The notes beneath the pieces are model-generated. The model did not search any database, had not been told where the DNA came from, and worked only from the letters and a program-made list of their open reading frames with translations. This document shows, one piece after another, positions 55,612 through 64,000 of a stretch of DNA of 64,000 nucleotides. Source of the DNA: Ureibacillus thermophilus (GTDB lineage: Bacteria; Bacillota; Bacilli; Bacillales_A; Planococcaceae); the NCBI RefSeq assembly GCF_004331915.1, contig NZ_CP036528.1:1423633-1487632 (forward strand), read 5' to 3'. The position numbers were made by a program, and so were the translations under genes. Every line of letters begins with the position of its first letter. The stretch's first letter is position 1.

Positions 55612-56390
55612 GAAACGAAAGATGGATGGTAATTGGAACGGATGAACGATTAAAAATTCTTGCCAAAAAGTTAAGCAACCCTGAGCGTACGGTTTACTAT
55701 AAAAATAAAACGAATTGGGATCATGAATGCAACCAGTTGGCCATTGAACTTGAGCCGGACTACATCGTTTTGCCAATCCAGCCTTTGAAAGTGGAAGTGC
55801 CTGCTTTAATGGGAATTGAAAATGCCGTCATTTTTTGCGGCAAGACCAATGAGAAATGGAAAGAGATTTTAAAAGAAAATACGGTTTACTACTATCTAGA
55901 GGACGAAGAGTTTATTTGGCAAAATGCGCTGCTTACGGCAGAAGCCTTTGTTGCGAGATTTTATCAAACGAAGGAAGCCATTTCCGGAAAAAGATTTATT
56001 GTGACCGGTTTTGGCCGCGTTGCGAAGACCCTTGGACATTTGCTTCGCAGCATCGGCGCGGAAGTGATTGTCGCAGTCCGATCTGAAGTGCAGTTTAACG
56101 AAGCGAAAGCCTTTCGATATAAAGCATCTTATTTAGCAGATGTAGGAGATATTGAAGCGGATTATTTCGTCAACACCATTCCGGCAAAATGGCTGGATGC
56201 AAAATTAAACGAGAAAATACTCATTCCAATTTATGATTTGGCATCTGCTCCAGGTTGTTTGCAGGATGGGGTGGAGCGAGAATTTTACGAATTATTGCCG
56301 GCATTGCCTGGGAAATATTTCCCTAAAGATGCAGCAAATATTTTATACAATTCGATTGTTGGTCAGTTGAGGAGGGGTAAATCTTGCTAA
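55608..56390 (+). CDS. dpaA: Dipicolinate synthase subunit A (divergent)
   Basis: DpaA with DpaB makes dipicolinic acid in the mother cell for the spore core. The 260 residues contain an NAD-binding segment FIVTGFGRVAKTLGHLLRSIGAEV and the C-terminal IPIYDLASAPGC, where family members have LILDLASxPGG. It is shorter than the about 297 residues I recall for B. subtilis, mainly in the N-terminal half. The third glycine of GxGRxG is alanine. The overlaps with both neighbours support the name. Confidence 0.88.
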   Translation: MRNERWMVIGTDERLKILAKKLSNPERTVYYKNKTNWDHECNQLAIELEPDYIVLPIQPLKVEVPALMGIENAVIFCGKTNEKWKEILKENTVYYYLEDEEFIWQNALLTAEAFVARFYQTKEAISGKRFIVTGFGRVAKTLGHLLRSIGAEVIVAVRSEVQFNEAKAFRYKASYLADVGDIEADYFVNTIPAKWLDAKLNEKILIPIYDLASAPGCLQDGVEREFYELLPALPGKYFPKDAANILYNSIVGQLRRGKSC

Positions 56391-56980
56391 AGGGCAAAAA
56401 AGTTGGACTTGGCATTACGGCTTCCCATTGCACATATGAGGATGTTGTGCCAAAAATTACGGATCTCCGCAATGCAGGAGCAACGGTGATCCCGATTGTA
56501 TCCCATTCAGTATTAAATGCAGTTACTCGTTTTGGTTCTGGAGAAGAATGGGTGAAAAAAATAGAGGAATTATCTGGAAATAAAGTTGTTTCTACAATCG
56601 TCGAAGCTGAACCTTTCGGGCCTAGAAATCCGCTTGATTGCATGGTCATTGCACCGATGACAGGCAACTCCATCAGCAAATTTGCCAATGCGGCGACAGA
56701 CAGCCCAGTGCTAATGGCTGCAAAAGCAACCCTTCGAAACGGCAATCCGGTAGTCATTGGAATTTCCACAAATGATGCTCTTGGTTTAAACGGCGTCAAC
56801 ATTATGAGATTATTAAATTCGAAAAATATTTATTTTATTCCTTTTGGGCAAGATGATCCATTCAACAAACCAACTTCCATGATTGCCGATTTTACAAAAA
56901 TGGTGGATACGGTCGTGCACGCAATTCACTACAAAAAGCAGCTTCAGCCGTTAATTATTCAATACCATAAAGAAAATTAA
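56384..56980 (+). CDS. dpaB: Dipicolinate synthase subunit B
   Basis: DpaB is the flavoprotein-like second subunit. The 198 residues start at TTG 56384 behind GGAGGGG (56371-56377). They show KVGLGITASHCTYEDVVPKI, LDCMVIAPMTGNSISKFANAATDSPVLMAAKAT and ISTNDALGLNGVNIMRLLNSKNIYFIPFGQDDPF. All are close to family consensus, in contrast to the divergent DpaA. Confidence 0.96.
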   Translation: MLKGKKVGLGITASHCTYEDVVPKITDLRNAGATVIPIVSHSVLNAVTRFGSGEEWVKKIEELSGNKVVSTIVEAEPFGPRNPLDCMVIAPMTGNSISKFANAATDSPVLMAAKATLRNGNPVVIGISTNDALGLNGVNIMRLLNSKNIYFIPFGQDDPFNKPTSMIADFTKMVDTVVHAIHYKKQLQPLIIQYHKEN

Positions 56981-57019
56981 TTTTTATCACACAATTCAGT
57001 CAAATTGTGATAAAATTTT
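56981..57019 (+). terminator. AT-rich terminator candidate after dpaB
   Basis: TTTTTATCACA-(CA)-ATT pairs with AATTGTGATAAAA, loop around CAGTC, followed by TTTTC. It lies directly behind the dpaB stop and before the asd start at 57071. It may also serve as an operator because it is a near-palindrome. Confidence 0.5.
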
Positions 57020-57070
57020 CATCATTATATGAAGATTATTTGTTTACTATTTTAGGAGGAGATTTGTGCA

Positions 57071-58108
57071 ATGACGAAGCAATTAACAGTAGCGATTGTA
57101 GGTGCAACAGGTGCAGTCGGTACAAAAATGAAAGAACAATTACTAAAAAGAAATTTTCCAATTAAAGATATAAAATTTTTAGCTTCTGCAAAGTCTGCAG
57201 GAAAAGAAATCGAATTCGGAGGCAAAACATACAAAATTGAGGAAGCAACTCCAGAAGCCTTTGAAGGCGTTGATGTGGCGCTATTTTCTGCTGGCGGTTC
57301 CGTATCCGCAAAACTTGCTCCGGAAGCGGTTAAACGCGGTGCTGTCGTGATTGATAATACGAGCCATTTCCGAATGGATCCAGATGTGCCATTAGTGGTG
57401 CCTGAAGTGAATCGTGAGGACTTAAAGAAACATAATGGAATCATTGCCAATCCAAACTGTTCTACAATCCAAATGGTTGTTGCATTGCAGCCAATTCGCG
57501 AAAAATTCGGTTTAAAACGAGTGATTGTTTCCACTTACCAAGCCGTTTCCGGTTCAGGAATCTCTGCCATTGAAGAACTTCGCGTACAAAGCGGCGAGTG
57601 GGAAAAAGGCAAAGATGTGGAAGCAAAAGTGCTGCCGGTAAAATCTGAACCAAAACATTATCCAATAGCCCGAAACGTGATTCCTCAAATTGATGTATTC
57701 ACAGAAAATGGATTTACAAAAGAAGAAATGAAAATGATTAATGAAACGAAAAAAATCATGCATTTGCCTGATTTGGAAGTTGCGGCAACATGTGTGAGAG
57801 TTCCGGTTGTTGCTGGACATTCTGAATCTGTTTATATCGAAGTAGAAAAAGAGGCAAGTGTACAAGAACTCTTTGATGTTTTAAAAGACGCTCCTGGAGT
57901 AGTACTGCAAGATGATATCAACAACCAAGTTTATCCGATGCCCATTTTTGTAGAAGATGAAGACCCAGTGTATGTAGGAAGAATTCGCAAAGACTTGAAT
58001 CATCCAAAGGGCTTCCATCTATGGATTGTTGCAGATAACTTATTGAAAGGTGCTGCATTGAACTCCATCCAAATCGCCGAAGCAATGCTAGAGGATAACT
58101 TACTGTAA
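57071..58108 (+). CDS. asd: Aspartate-semialdehyde dehydrogenase
   Basis: Asd reduces aspartyl phosphate to the semialdehyde used by DapA. The 345 residues have the NADP motif VAIVGATGAVGTKM at the start and catalytic C130 in NPNCSTIQ. SHFRMDPDVPLVVPEVN and the C-terminal GRIRKD segment follow. TTAGGAGG precedes the ATG. The aspartokinase gene dapG, which I recall behind asd in B. subtilis, is absent. Confidence 0.98.
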   Translation: MTKQLTVAIVGATGAVGTKMKEQLLKRNFPIKDIKFLASAKSAGKEIEFGGKTYKIEEATPEAFEGVDVALFSAGGSVSAKLAPEAVKRGAVVIDNTSHFRMDPDVPLVVPEVNREDLKKHNGIIANPNCSTIQMVVALQPIREKFGLKRVIVSTYQAVSGSGISAIEELRVQSGEWEKGKDVEAKVLPVKSEPKHYPIARNVIPQIDVFTENGFTKEEMKMINETKKIMHLPDLEVAATCVRVPVVAGHSESVYIEVEKEASVQELFDVLKDAPGVVLQDDINNQVYPMPIFVEDEDPVYVGRIRKDLNHPKGFHLWIVADNLLKGAALNSIQIAEAMLEDNLL

Positions 58109-58120
58109 GGGGTGTTAGAT

Positions 58121-59002
58121 TTGGATTTAGGTAGGGTCGCTACTGCCATGGTTACACCGTTTCAAGAAGATGGCGACATTGATTTTGAAGCGGTGGAGAA
58201 ATTAATTGAACATTTGATTTCGAATGGAACCGATTCGATTGTCGTATGCGGTACAACGGGCGAAACCCCAACTTTGACAAAAGAAGAGAAGCTCAAGCTC
58301 ATTCAGTTTACTGTAGAAAAGGTGAATAAACGGGTTCCTGTCATTGCAGGCACGGGCTCTAATGATACAAAAGGAACGATTGAGATGACAAAAAAAGTAG
58401 AGAGCCTTGGCGTTGATGGGGTTATGCTGGTGGCTCCCTACTACAATAAACCAAATCAGCGAGGTCTTTATGCACATTTTGAGGCAGTAGCAAAAGAAAC
58501 GGCTTTACCAATTGTCCTTTACAATGTACCAGGACGTACTAGTTCCAATATCGAAGCCGCTACAACAATTGCATTAAGCAAAATACCTAATATCCAAGTC
58601 GTGAAAGAAGCAAGTGGCAATTTAGATCAAATGGCGGAAATATTAGCAACAACTGATGACAATTTCTTCGTCTACAGCGGCGACGATGCATTGACGCTGC
58701 CCCTTTTAGCCATCGGTGGCAAAGGAGTCATTTCCGTTGCCTCCCATGTGGTGGGAAATGAAATGCAGGCGATGATTCGAGCCTTTGAAGAAGGGCGCTT
58801 AGAAGCTGCAGCGAAAATGCATCAAGCCTTATTGCCGCTTTTTAAACAATTGTTTAAATGCCCGAATCCGGTTCCAGTAAAATATGCTTTGGGCAAAGTA
58901 GGCTTTTCAGTCGAACGTGTTCGTTTGCCGCTAGTTGAGATGACAGAAGAAGAGAAACGGCAATTTGATGAAGTTTGGGAACAAGTGAAACAAAGCATTT
59001 AA
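58121..59002 (+). CDS. dapA: 4-hydroxy-tetrahydrodipicolinate synthase
   Basis: DapA condenses pyruvate with aspartate semialdehyde; its product feeds lysine, peptidoglycan and dipicolinate. I start it at TTG 58121, six bases behind AAGGGGTG, giving 293 residues. The Schiff-base lysine is K162 in VVKEASG and the tyrosine Y134 in LYNVPGRT; GTTGETPTL binds substrate. It follows asd by 12 bases. Confidence 0.97.
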   Translation: MDLGRVATAMVTPFQEDGDIDFEAVEKLIEHLISNGTDSIVVCGTTGETPTLTKEEKLKLIQFTVEKVNKRVPVIAGTGSNDTKGTIEMTKKVESLGVDGVMLVAPYYNKPNQRGLYAHFEAVAKETALPIVLYNVPGRTSSNIEAATTIALSKIPNIQVVKEASGNLDQMAEILATTDDNFFVYSGDDALTLPLLAIGGKGVISVASHVVGNEMQAMIRAFEEGRLEAAAKMHQALLPLFKQLFKCPNPVPVKYALGKVGFSVERVRLPLVEMTEEEKRQFDEVWEQVKQSI

Positions 59003-59004
59003 AT

Positions 59005-59055
59005 CCTGCTGTCCAAACAATTCTATTTTGGATTGTTTGGGCTGCAGGTTTTTTT
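59005..59055 (+). terminator. Intrinsic terminator after dapA
   Basis: CCTGC (59005-59009) pairs with GCAGG (59044-59048). CCAAACAAT pairs with ATTGTTTGG inside, with a three-base internal loop. Seven T follow. Confidence 0.9.
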
Positions 59056-59085
59056 AATTTCCACTATCGAAATCCCATTTTTTAT

Positions 59086-59114
59086 TTGTACTTCCTCCCA
59101 ACTCACCGTATAAT
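59086..59114 (+). promoter_or_regulatory. Promoter of rnjB
   Basis: TTGTAC (59086-59091) and TATAAT (59109-59114) are spaced by 17 bases. It follows the dapA terminator and precedes the RNase J gene by 47 bases. Confidence 0.78.
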
Positions 59115-59161
59115 GATAAATAAGTGGTTGCGCGTTCGGGATAATATTAGGAGGAAAGATT

Positions 59162-60829
59162 GTGATCAAAACAAAAAATGAAGTAATTCGAATTATCCCA
59201 CTTGGAGGGGTGGGAGAAATTGGTAAATCTATGTACGTGGTCGAAATCGATGACGAAGTGTTCATTGTCGATAGCGGACTTATGTTCCCAGAAGATGAAA
59301 TGCTTGGAATTGATATTGTGATTCCAGATTTTACTTACTTGGAAGAAAATAAAGATCGGATTAAAGGTATATTTTTAACCCATGGCCACGAAGATGCCAT
59401 TGGTTCCATCGCCTATGTATTGCAAAAAATTAATGCACCTGTGTACGGATCGAAGTTGACAATTGCTCTTGCAAAGGAACATTTAAAAGAGCTGCCGGCG
59501 CCATATCAAGTGAAATTTTTTGAAGTGACAAACAAAAGCCGCATGAATTTCCAATCAACATACGTAACTTTTTTCCATACAACACATAGTATTCCGGACT
59601 CTTTAGGAATCGTGTTCCATACTTCTGAAGGAGCAATTGTGTTTACAGGGGAATTTAAATTTGACCAATCGGCAAAAGGAAAATTTAAGCCGGATCTTGC
59701 GAAAATGGCTCAATTAGGTGATGAAGGAGTATTTATTTTGCTTTCTGAATCAACGGAAGCAGAACGTCCAGGATATACGACAAGTGAAACCGTGATTGAA
59801 GAAAAATTAGCGAAATACTTCTATTCTGCCCCTGCACGCATTATTGTTGCAGTATATGCATCGAATTTTATCCGCATTCAACAAGTATTCAACCAAGCGC
59901 AAAAATCGAATCGAAAAGTCGCTATCGTAGGAAAGAGCCTTGAAAAAGTCGTCGATATCGGTGTGAAGCTTGGATATTTAACCATTGATGAAAACACGTT
60001 AATTCCAATCACAGAAATCAGCAAATATGAAGATGATGAATTAATCATTATTGTGACAAGCAATCAAGGAGAACCTCTTGATGCCCTTGATAAAATCGTC
60101 AGAAAACAACATCGCGACATTCGCATCAAAGAAACGGATACGGTGCTAATCACTTTTACACCGTCTCCTGGAATGGAAGTGCAAATGTCGAATGCGATGA
60201 ACAATCTTGCCAAAGCTGGTGCAACGGTATTAACTGCTGATAAAAAAGTCCATGTTTCTGGACACGGCAGCCAAGAAGATTTAAAACTCATGCTAAACTT
60301 AATGAAACCAAAATATTTTATCCCGATCCAAGGCGAATACCGTATGCTCATCGCACATTCCAAATTAGCACAGCAAGTAGGAATCGATAAATCAAGAATT
60401 TTCATTGCAGATAAAGGCGATATTGTGGAATATCGCAATGGAAAAATGCGCATAAGCGGAAAAGTCCAGGCAGGAAATGTATTGATTGACGGAAGCGGCG
60501 TTGGCGATGTAGGGAACATTGTGTTAAGAGACCGGAAATTATTGTCTCAAGACGGCATTTTCATTGTAGTCGTGACGCTGAACCGTTCTCAAAAGAGAAT
60601 CGCTTCCGGTCCTGAAATTATTTCCCGCGGCTTCGTCTACGTCCGCGAATCGGAGGAACTGATTTCAGAAGCGATCAAAATTGCCCGAGAATGTATTGAA
60701 AAATACGTGAACAAAGATACATTTGAATGGACAAATATTAAGCAAGAAATTCGTGAAACCCTTAGCGCATATTTATTCCAAAAAACGAAACGTCGACCAA
60801 TGATTATCCCAATCATCATGGAATATTAA
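59162..60829 (+). CDS. rnjB: Ribonuclease J2-like
   Basis: RNase J proteins are metallo-beta-lactamase nucleases with 5'-3' exonuclease and endonuclease activity. The 555 residues start at GTG 59162 behind AGGAGGAAAG. Motif 2 reads HGHEDA at 74-79 where J1 has HGHEDH, and TGEFKFDQ replaces TGDFKFDQ. Such substitutions mark the weakly active J2 partner. HSIPDS and SGHGSQED are kept. The place after dapA and before spoIIIE matches rnjB of B. subtilis; tepA and ylzJ are missing. Confidence 0.92.
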   Translation: MIKTKNEVIRIIPLGGVGEIGKSMYVVEIDDEVFIVDSGLMFPEDEMLGIDIVIPDFTYLEENKDRIKGIFLTHGHEDAIGSIAYVLQKINAPVYGSKLTIALAKEHLKELPAPYQVKFFEVTNKSRMNFQSTYVTFFHTTHSIPDSLGIVFHTSEGAIVFTGEFKFDQSAKGKFKPDLAKMAQLGDEGVFILLSESTEAERPGYTTSETVIEEKLAKYFYSAPARIIVAVYASNFIRIQQVFNQAQKSNRKVAIVGKSLEKVVDIGVKLGYLTIDENTLIPITEISKYEDDELIIIVTSNQGEPLDALDKIVRKQHRDIRIKETDTVLITFTPSPGMEVQMSNAMNNLAKAGATVLTADKKVHVSGHGSQEDLKLMLNLMKPKYFIPIQGEYRMLIAHSKLAQQVGIDKSRIFIADKGDIVEYRNGKMRISGKVQAGNVLIDGSGVGDVGNIVLRDRKLLSQDGIFIVVVTLNRSQKRIASGPEIISRGFVYVRESEELISEAIKIARECIEKYVNKDTFEWTNIKQEIRETLSAYLFQKTKRRPMIIPIIMEY

Positions 60830-60843
60830 TCGAACTTAAAAAG

Positions 60844-60890
60844 ACAGGATTTTCTTTACCGTATCGGCGGTTAAGGAAATCCTGTTTCTC
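60844..60890 (+). terminator. Terminator after rnjB
   Basis: An 18-base arm at 60844-60861 pairs with 60868-60885 with one T-G pair and one mismatch, loop TATCGG. TTCTC follows, so the T tract is weak. The hairpin is among the most stable in the window. Confidence 0.75.
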
Positions 60891-60927
60891 ATACTTTTGA
60901 TTGTTGATTGCAAAGTAGGTGAACAAT

Positions 60928-63204
60928 TTGGCGAAAAGGAAAGCGAAAACGAAAGCAAAATCCGGCATTTCCCTCCTTTATTATGAAATCATCGGTTTGT
61001 TATTGATCGGATTTGCCATTATTATCTTTTTCGAATATGGTTTCGTCGGCAAAACGGTGCAAAATCTATCGATGTTTTTATTGGGAAACCTGCATTTTGC
61101 CCTCCCCTCCTTCCTGGTAATATTTGCCGTTTTATTGATGGTAAAGAGGGAAAAAATCCCTATGACAGATCGCATTATAATTGGCGTGTTCATGATGATT
61201 TTGAGTCTGTCTATTTTTAGCCATAGCGTCCTCATTGAAGAGTTACATAAACAAAATGCATTACAATCGAATTCGGTGTTGAAAGAAACTTGGCGAATTT
61301 TGATTACTGACGAGGGAATTGTCAATAAAAGCGATGCGCTTGGCGGAGGATTTATAGGGGCGCTTCTTTTCAGCATGTTTCATATTTTATTTGGTTCCAC
61401 TGGGGCTCGGGTTGTTGCGGTTTTAATGGTGTTAAACGGAATTGTGCTAGTGACGGGAAAGGCTTTAGTGCCCGTGATTGCCGAGAAAATTCCCAACATA
61501 AAAATAAAATTCCCAAAAAAGAAAAAGCGGAAGCGCCGTTCATTAAATAAAGATGTGAATGTCAGAAAACGGACAAAATCGGAAGAACCGTCTGCTGTAG
61601 AGGAAATGGTTGCATCGGATGAAGAAGTAGCTAAGTTTTCTATTTTGGAAGAAGATGATGAAGAACATGAACCTATTATTTCAGCTTTTACACAACATAT
61701 AAAAAAACAAGAAGAGCCGGAAGAAGAAAAGGATGAATCGATAGAACAGACGATTCAGCAATCCGTTGAGCAAAATGTGGAAAATCAAGATTATCGCTTG
61801 CCGCCAATGAATTTATTGAACGTTCCGCCCGAGCACGATCAAAGCAGCGAATATTCCATTATCCAAGCCAATGCGAAAAAGCTGGAACAAACGCTGTTAA
61901 GCTTTGGGGTAAAAGCAAAAGTCGTGCAAGTTCATTTAGGTCCGGCTGTAACAAAGTATGAAGTGATGCCGGATGTGGGAGTAAAGGTTAGTAGAATTGT
62001 CAATTTACAAGATGACTTGGCCCTTGCACTGGCTGCAAAAGACATTCGAATGGAGGCGCCGATTCCAGGAAAATCCGCCATTGGTATTGAAGTGCCAAAC
62101 AGCGAAGTGGCGGTTGTGACATTAAGGGAAGTGCTTGAGTCGAAAGAAAATAATAAACCGGACGCCAAACTGTTGATTGGATTTGGACGTGATATTGCTG
62201 GACAGGCGATTTTAGCGGAATTAGACAAAATGCCTCACTTGCTTGTTGCTGGTTCTACTGGAAGCGGTAAAAGTGTGTGCATTAACGGAATCATTCTTTC
62301 CATTTTAATGCGGGCAAAACCCCACGAAGTCAAAATGATGTTAATTGACCCGAAAATGGTGGAACTCAATGTCTATAACGGGATTCCCCACTTGCTCGCT
62401 CCGGTTGTAACGGATCCGAAAAAAGCATCTCAAGCATTGCAAAAAGTGGTCAGCGAAATGGAAAGACGCTATGACTTGTTCTCCCATACAGGAACTCGAA
62501 ACATTAAGGGCTACAACAGATATGTGGAACGCTATAACGAGGAGCATGAAGACAAATTGCCAAAATTGCCTTACATCGTTGTAGTAATCGATGAGCTGGC
62601 AGATTTAATGATGGTTGCATCCCACGATGTGGAAGATGCCATTACAAGGTTGGCGCAAATGGCTCGGGCGGCGGGTATTCACTTAATCATAGCTACCCAA
62701 AGACCATCTGTGGATGTCATCACGGGTGTCATTAAAGCAAATATCCCGTCCCGTATAGCCTTTGCTGTATCTAGTGCTGTCGATTCCCGCACAATCCTTG
62801 ATATGGGCGGAGCAGAACGCCTCTTAGGTCGGGGAGATATGCTCTTTATGCCAGCTGGAACGTCAAAGCCAATCCGCGTGCAAGGGGCCTTTGTTTCTGA
62901 TGAAGAAGTGCAGGCGGTTGTTGATTTTGTTGTTTCCCAACAAAAAGCCCAATATGATGAGTCGATGATTCCGACAGATGAACCGGAAAAAACTTTTGAA
63001 GAAGATACCGATGAATTATATGATGAAGCGGTCAAATTAGTTGTGGAGATGCAATCGGCTTCCATTTCGATGCTCCAGCGCCGCTTCCGTATCGGCTATT
63101 CCCGTGCTGCAAGAATTATCGATCAAATGGAAGCCCGCGGTGTGGTTGGTCCTCCTGATGGCAGTCGTCCAAGACAAGTGTTGATTTCCGATATCAATGA
63201 CTAA
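60928..63204 (+). CDS. spoIIIE: SpoIIIE/FtsK DNA translocase
   Basis: SpoIIIE pumps the chromosome into the forespore and acts in division septa. I start it at TTG 60928 behind AGTAGGTGA, giving 758 residues. A basic N-terminus leads into about four membrane helices (20-175). A Lys/Arg run and a Glu-rich linker follow (190-290). The motor has Walker A GSTGSGKS at 442-449 and Walker [13 protein letters not shown]. The C-terminal gamma winged helix is [22 protein letters not shown]. Confidence 0.97.
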   Translation: MAKRKAKTKAKSGISLLYYEIIGLLLIGFAIIIFFEYGFVGKTVQNLSMFLLGNLHFALPSFLVIFAVLLMVKREKIPMTDRIIIGVFMMILSLSIFSHSVLIEELHKQNALQSNSVLKETWRILITDEGIVNKSDALGGGFIGALLFSMFHILFGSTGARVVAVLMVLNGIVLVTGKALVPVIAEKIPNIKIKFPKKKKRKRRSLNKDVNVRKRTKSEEPSAVEEMVASDEEVAKFSILEEDDEEHEPIISAFTQHIKKQEEPEEEKDESIEQTIQQSVEQNVENQDYRLPPMNLLNVPPEHDQSSEYSIIQANAKKLEQTLLSFGVKAKVVQVHLGPAVTKYEVMPDVGVKVSRIVNLQDDLALALAAKDIRMEAPIPGKSAIGIEVPNSEVAVVTLREVLESKENNKPDAKLLIGFGRDIAGQAILAELDKMPHLLVAGSTGSGKSVCINGIILSILMRAKPHEVKMMLIDPKMVELNVYNGIPHLLAPVVTDPKKASQALQKVVSEMERRYDLFSHTGTRNIKGYNRYVERYNEEHEDKLPKLPYIVVVIDELADLMMVASHDVEDAITRLAQMARAAGIHLIIATQRPSVDVITGVIKANIPSRIAFAVSSAVDSRTILDMGGAERLLGRGDMLFMPAGTSKPIRVQGAFVSDEEVQAVVDFVVSQQKAQYDESMIPTDEPEKTFEEDTDELYDEAVKLVVEMQSASISMLQRRFRIGYSRAARIIDQMEARGVVGPPDGSRPRQVLISDIND

Positions 63205-63217
63205 GAAACGTGAACTA

Positions 63218-63255
63218 CCCCCACTTAATTTTCTAGCGAAAATTTGAAGTGGGGG
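63218..63255 (-). ncRNA. Right-end hairpin and probable 3' part of the omega RNA
   Basis: CCCCCACTT (63218-63226) pairs with AAGTGGGGG (63247-63255) and AATTTTC (63227-63233) with GAAAATT (63238-63244), loop TAGC, with a two-base bulge. In TnpB systems the guide RNA covers the 3' end of tnpB and the right end, and the bases beyond the border act as guide. Only the hairpin is seen; the RNA borders are inferred. Confidence 0.55.
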
Positions 63256-63277
63256 CTTCCAAAGAAGTTTGACTGCT

Positions 63278-64000
63278 TTAAGCAATCCTTATTCTTTGAG
63301 GCGTGTCCACTTCGCCGCTAGAGCATAAGACACTCAGGTCTACAGCTTTACTTTTCTTTAAGGTGTTTAATGCACCATTTACATCAGCATTGATTAGTTT
63401 GCCGGACTTTGTTCGATACAAACCTCGCTTAATACGTTTACCACTGAACTTATATTCTTTTGGATTGTCAGCATTATATTCAGGAATCTCATCGCCGTCA
63501 AAAAAGCTGGCTTTAGACGTATATGACTCTTCCTGTTTGAAGAATTTAATGCCGTAAAATTTACAAAGATACTCTAGTTTTTCTTTTATATTACCGAGAG
63601 GAATATTGACAAAGTTTTGATTTGTCTTTTTTCCTAGATTCATATTGCGCTGTAATGTTTCAGCATAGCCAATGACAAGTTTGCCAATTTGATTTTCAAT
63701 ACAGTAGTTTATGATGTAACGGCAAGTCTTGTTGATATAATCATTAACTTTATTATTGCGATTCATAGCAAGCAAAGCTTGTTTACGAGTTGTACCTTTG
63801 ATTTTTTGCTTATCTTTAATGCTTTGAAGTCTGGCATTTTCTTTGTTAAACCATTGATTAATACTTTTTAATCTCCGCCCATCAATGATGAACGATCTGC
63901 CGTCTGATGTGACACAAGTGGCAAGATTATTTAATCCTAAATCAATCGCCAGTGCTTTTTGGTCATTTAATTCTCTTTGATCTTCAGGCATTTCATATTT
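63278..64000 (-). CDS. tnpB: TnpB RNA-guided nuclease (C-terminal part)
   Basis: 240 residues are readable and the frame stays open to the window edge, so the N-terminal part is missing. RuvC-I has the catalytic aspartate in AIDLGLNNLAT. The RuvC-II glutamate is probably in KQEESYTSKASF. The RuvC-III aspartate is in LINADVNGALNTLKK. The usual CxxC zinc finger between RuvC-II and III is replaced by FFDGDEIPEYN and RIKRGLYRTKSG, as in a known zinc-free subgroup. It stops at 63278. Confidence 0.9.
   Translation of the reverse strand, partial: KYEMPEDQRELNDQKALAIDLGLNNLATCVTSDGRSFIIDGRRLKSINQWFNKENARLQSIKDKQKIKGTTRKQALLAMNRNNKVNDYINKTCRYIINYCIENQIGKLVIGYAETLQRNMNLGKKTNQNFVNIPLGNIKEKLEYLCKFYGIKFFKQEESYTSKASFFDGDEIPEYNADNPKEYKFSGKRIKRGLYRTKSGKLINADVNGALNTLKKSKAVDLSVLCSSGEVDTPQRIRIA

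Larger units (their letters stand above)
63210..64000 (-). mobile_element. IS200/IS605-type element, right end (partial)
   Basis: On the minus strand a tnpB gene is followed by a hairpin and the end sequence GTAGTTCAC at about 63218-63210, the layout of the right end of IS200/IS605-type elements. The presumed border is five bases behind the spoIIIE stop. No target duplication is expected for this family. The left end and any tnpA are outside the window. Confidence 0.8.

Noticed and set aside
58975..59181. A 68-codon frame between dapA and rnjB
   Set aside because: It covers the dapA end, the terminator and the rnjB promoter, and has no start signal.
1..64000. CRISPR array, tRNA or rRNA genes, prophage
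   Set aside because: I saw no regularly spaced repeats, no tRNA or rRNA sequences and no phage genes. The only mobile element recognised is the IS200/IS605-type end at the right border.

Overview
The window is a 64 kb piece of chromosome from a low-GC Gram-positive spore former. It carries the Bacillus-type fla/che operon, FliY and CheC/CheD chemotaxis proteins, the dipicolinate synthase genes dpaA/dpaB, SpoIIIE, PolC, RNase J, and many TTG/GTG starts preceded by strong AGGAGG-type ribosome sites. S2, FliY and FliO resemble what I recall of the Lysinibacillus/Ureibacillus group (Caryophanaceae). That placement is an inference from protein resemblance, not from a search. The gene order is the one I know from Bacillus subtilis, with local losses and insertions. 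No gene-free stretch exceeds 300 bases; the longest are 31056-31296 and 41733-41989.

Region 1 (1-27785) is the motility operon on the plus strand, almost without gaps: flgC (end only), fliE-F-G-H-I-J, a MotE/YlxF-like protein, fliK, flgD, a small flagellar-operon protein, the hook gene flgE, swrD/flbD, fliL, fliM, fliY, cheY, fliO-P-Q-R, flhB, flhA, flhF, flhG, cheB, cheA, cheW, cheC, cheD, an unrecognised membrane protein, sigD, an unrecognised small soluble protein and a SwrB-like protein. Together these build the basal body, export gate, C-ring and hook, run the CheA/CheY pathway, and supply sigma-D for late genes.

Region 2 (27786-37245) holds translation and envelope genes: rpsB, tsf, pyrH, frr, uppS, cdsA, dxr, rseP and a proS-position gene. 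The proS-position product keeps the ProRS editing (INS) and anticodon-binding domains but has lost the aminoacylation signatures: the TxE loop, the motif 2 arginine and the motif 3 glycines. This is the most interesting observation in the window.

Region 3 (37246-53345) holds polC, the rimP-nusA-ylxR-ylxQ-infB-ylxP-rbfA operon behind two terminator-like hairpins, then truB, ribF, rpsO, pnp and an M16 peptidase gene.

Region 4 (53346-63204) starts with a minus-strand GntR/ABC-transporter module with its own promoter and operator, sitting where I expect no such genes. It continues with a sporulation block (ylmC-like, dpaA, dpaB) behind a sigma-K-like promoter, then asd, dapA, rnjB and spoIIIE. 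The genes dapG, ylxY, tepA and ylzJ, which I recall at these positions in B. subtilis, are absent.

Region 5 (63210-64000) is the right end of an IS200/IS605-type element on the minus strand, inserted just behind the spoIIIE stop codon. It contains the C-terminal part of a TnpB protein cut by the window edge.
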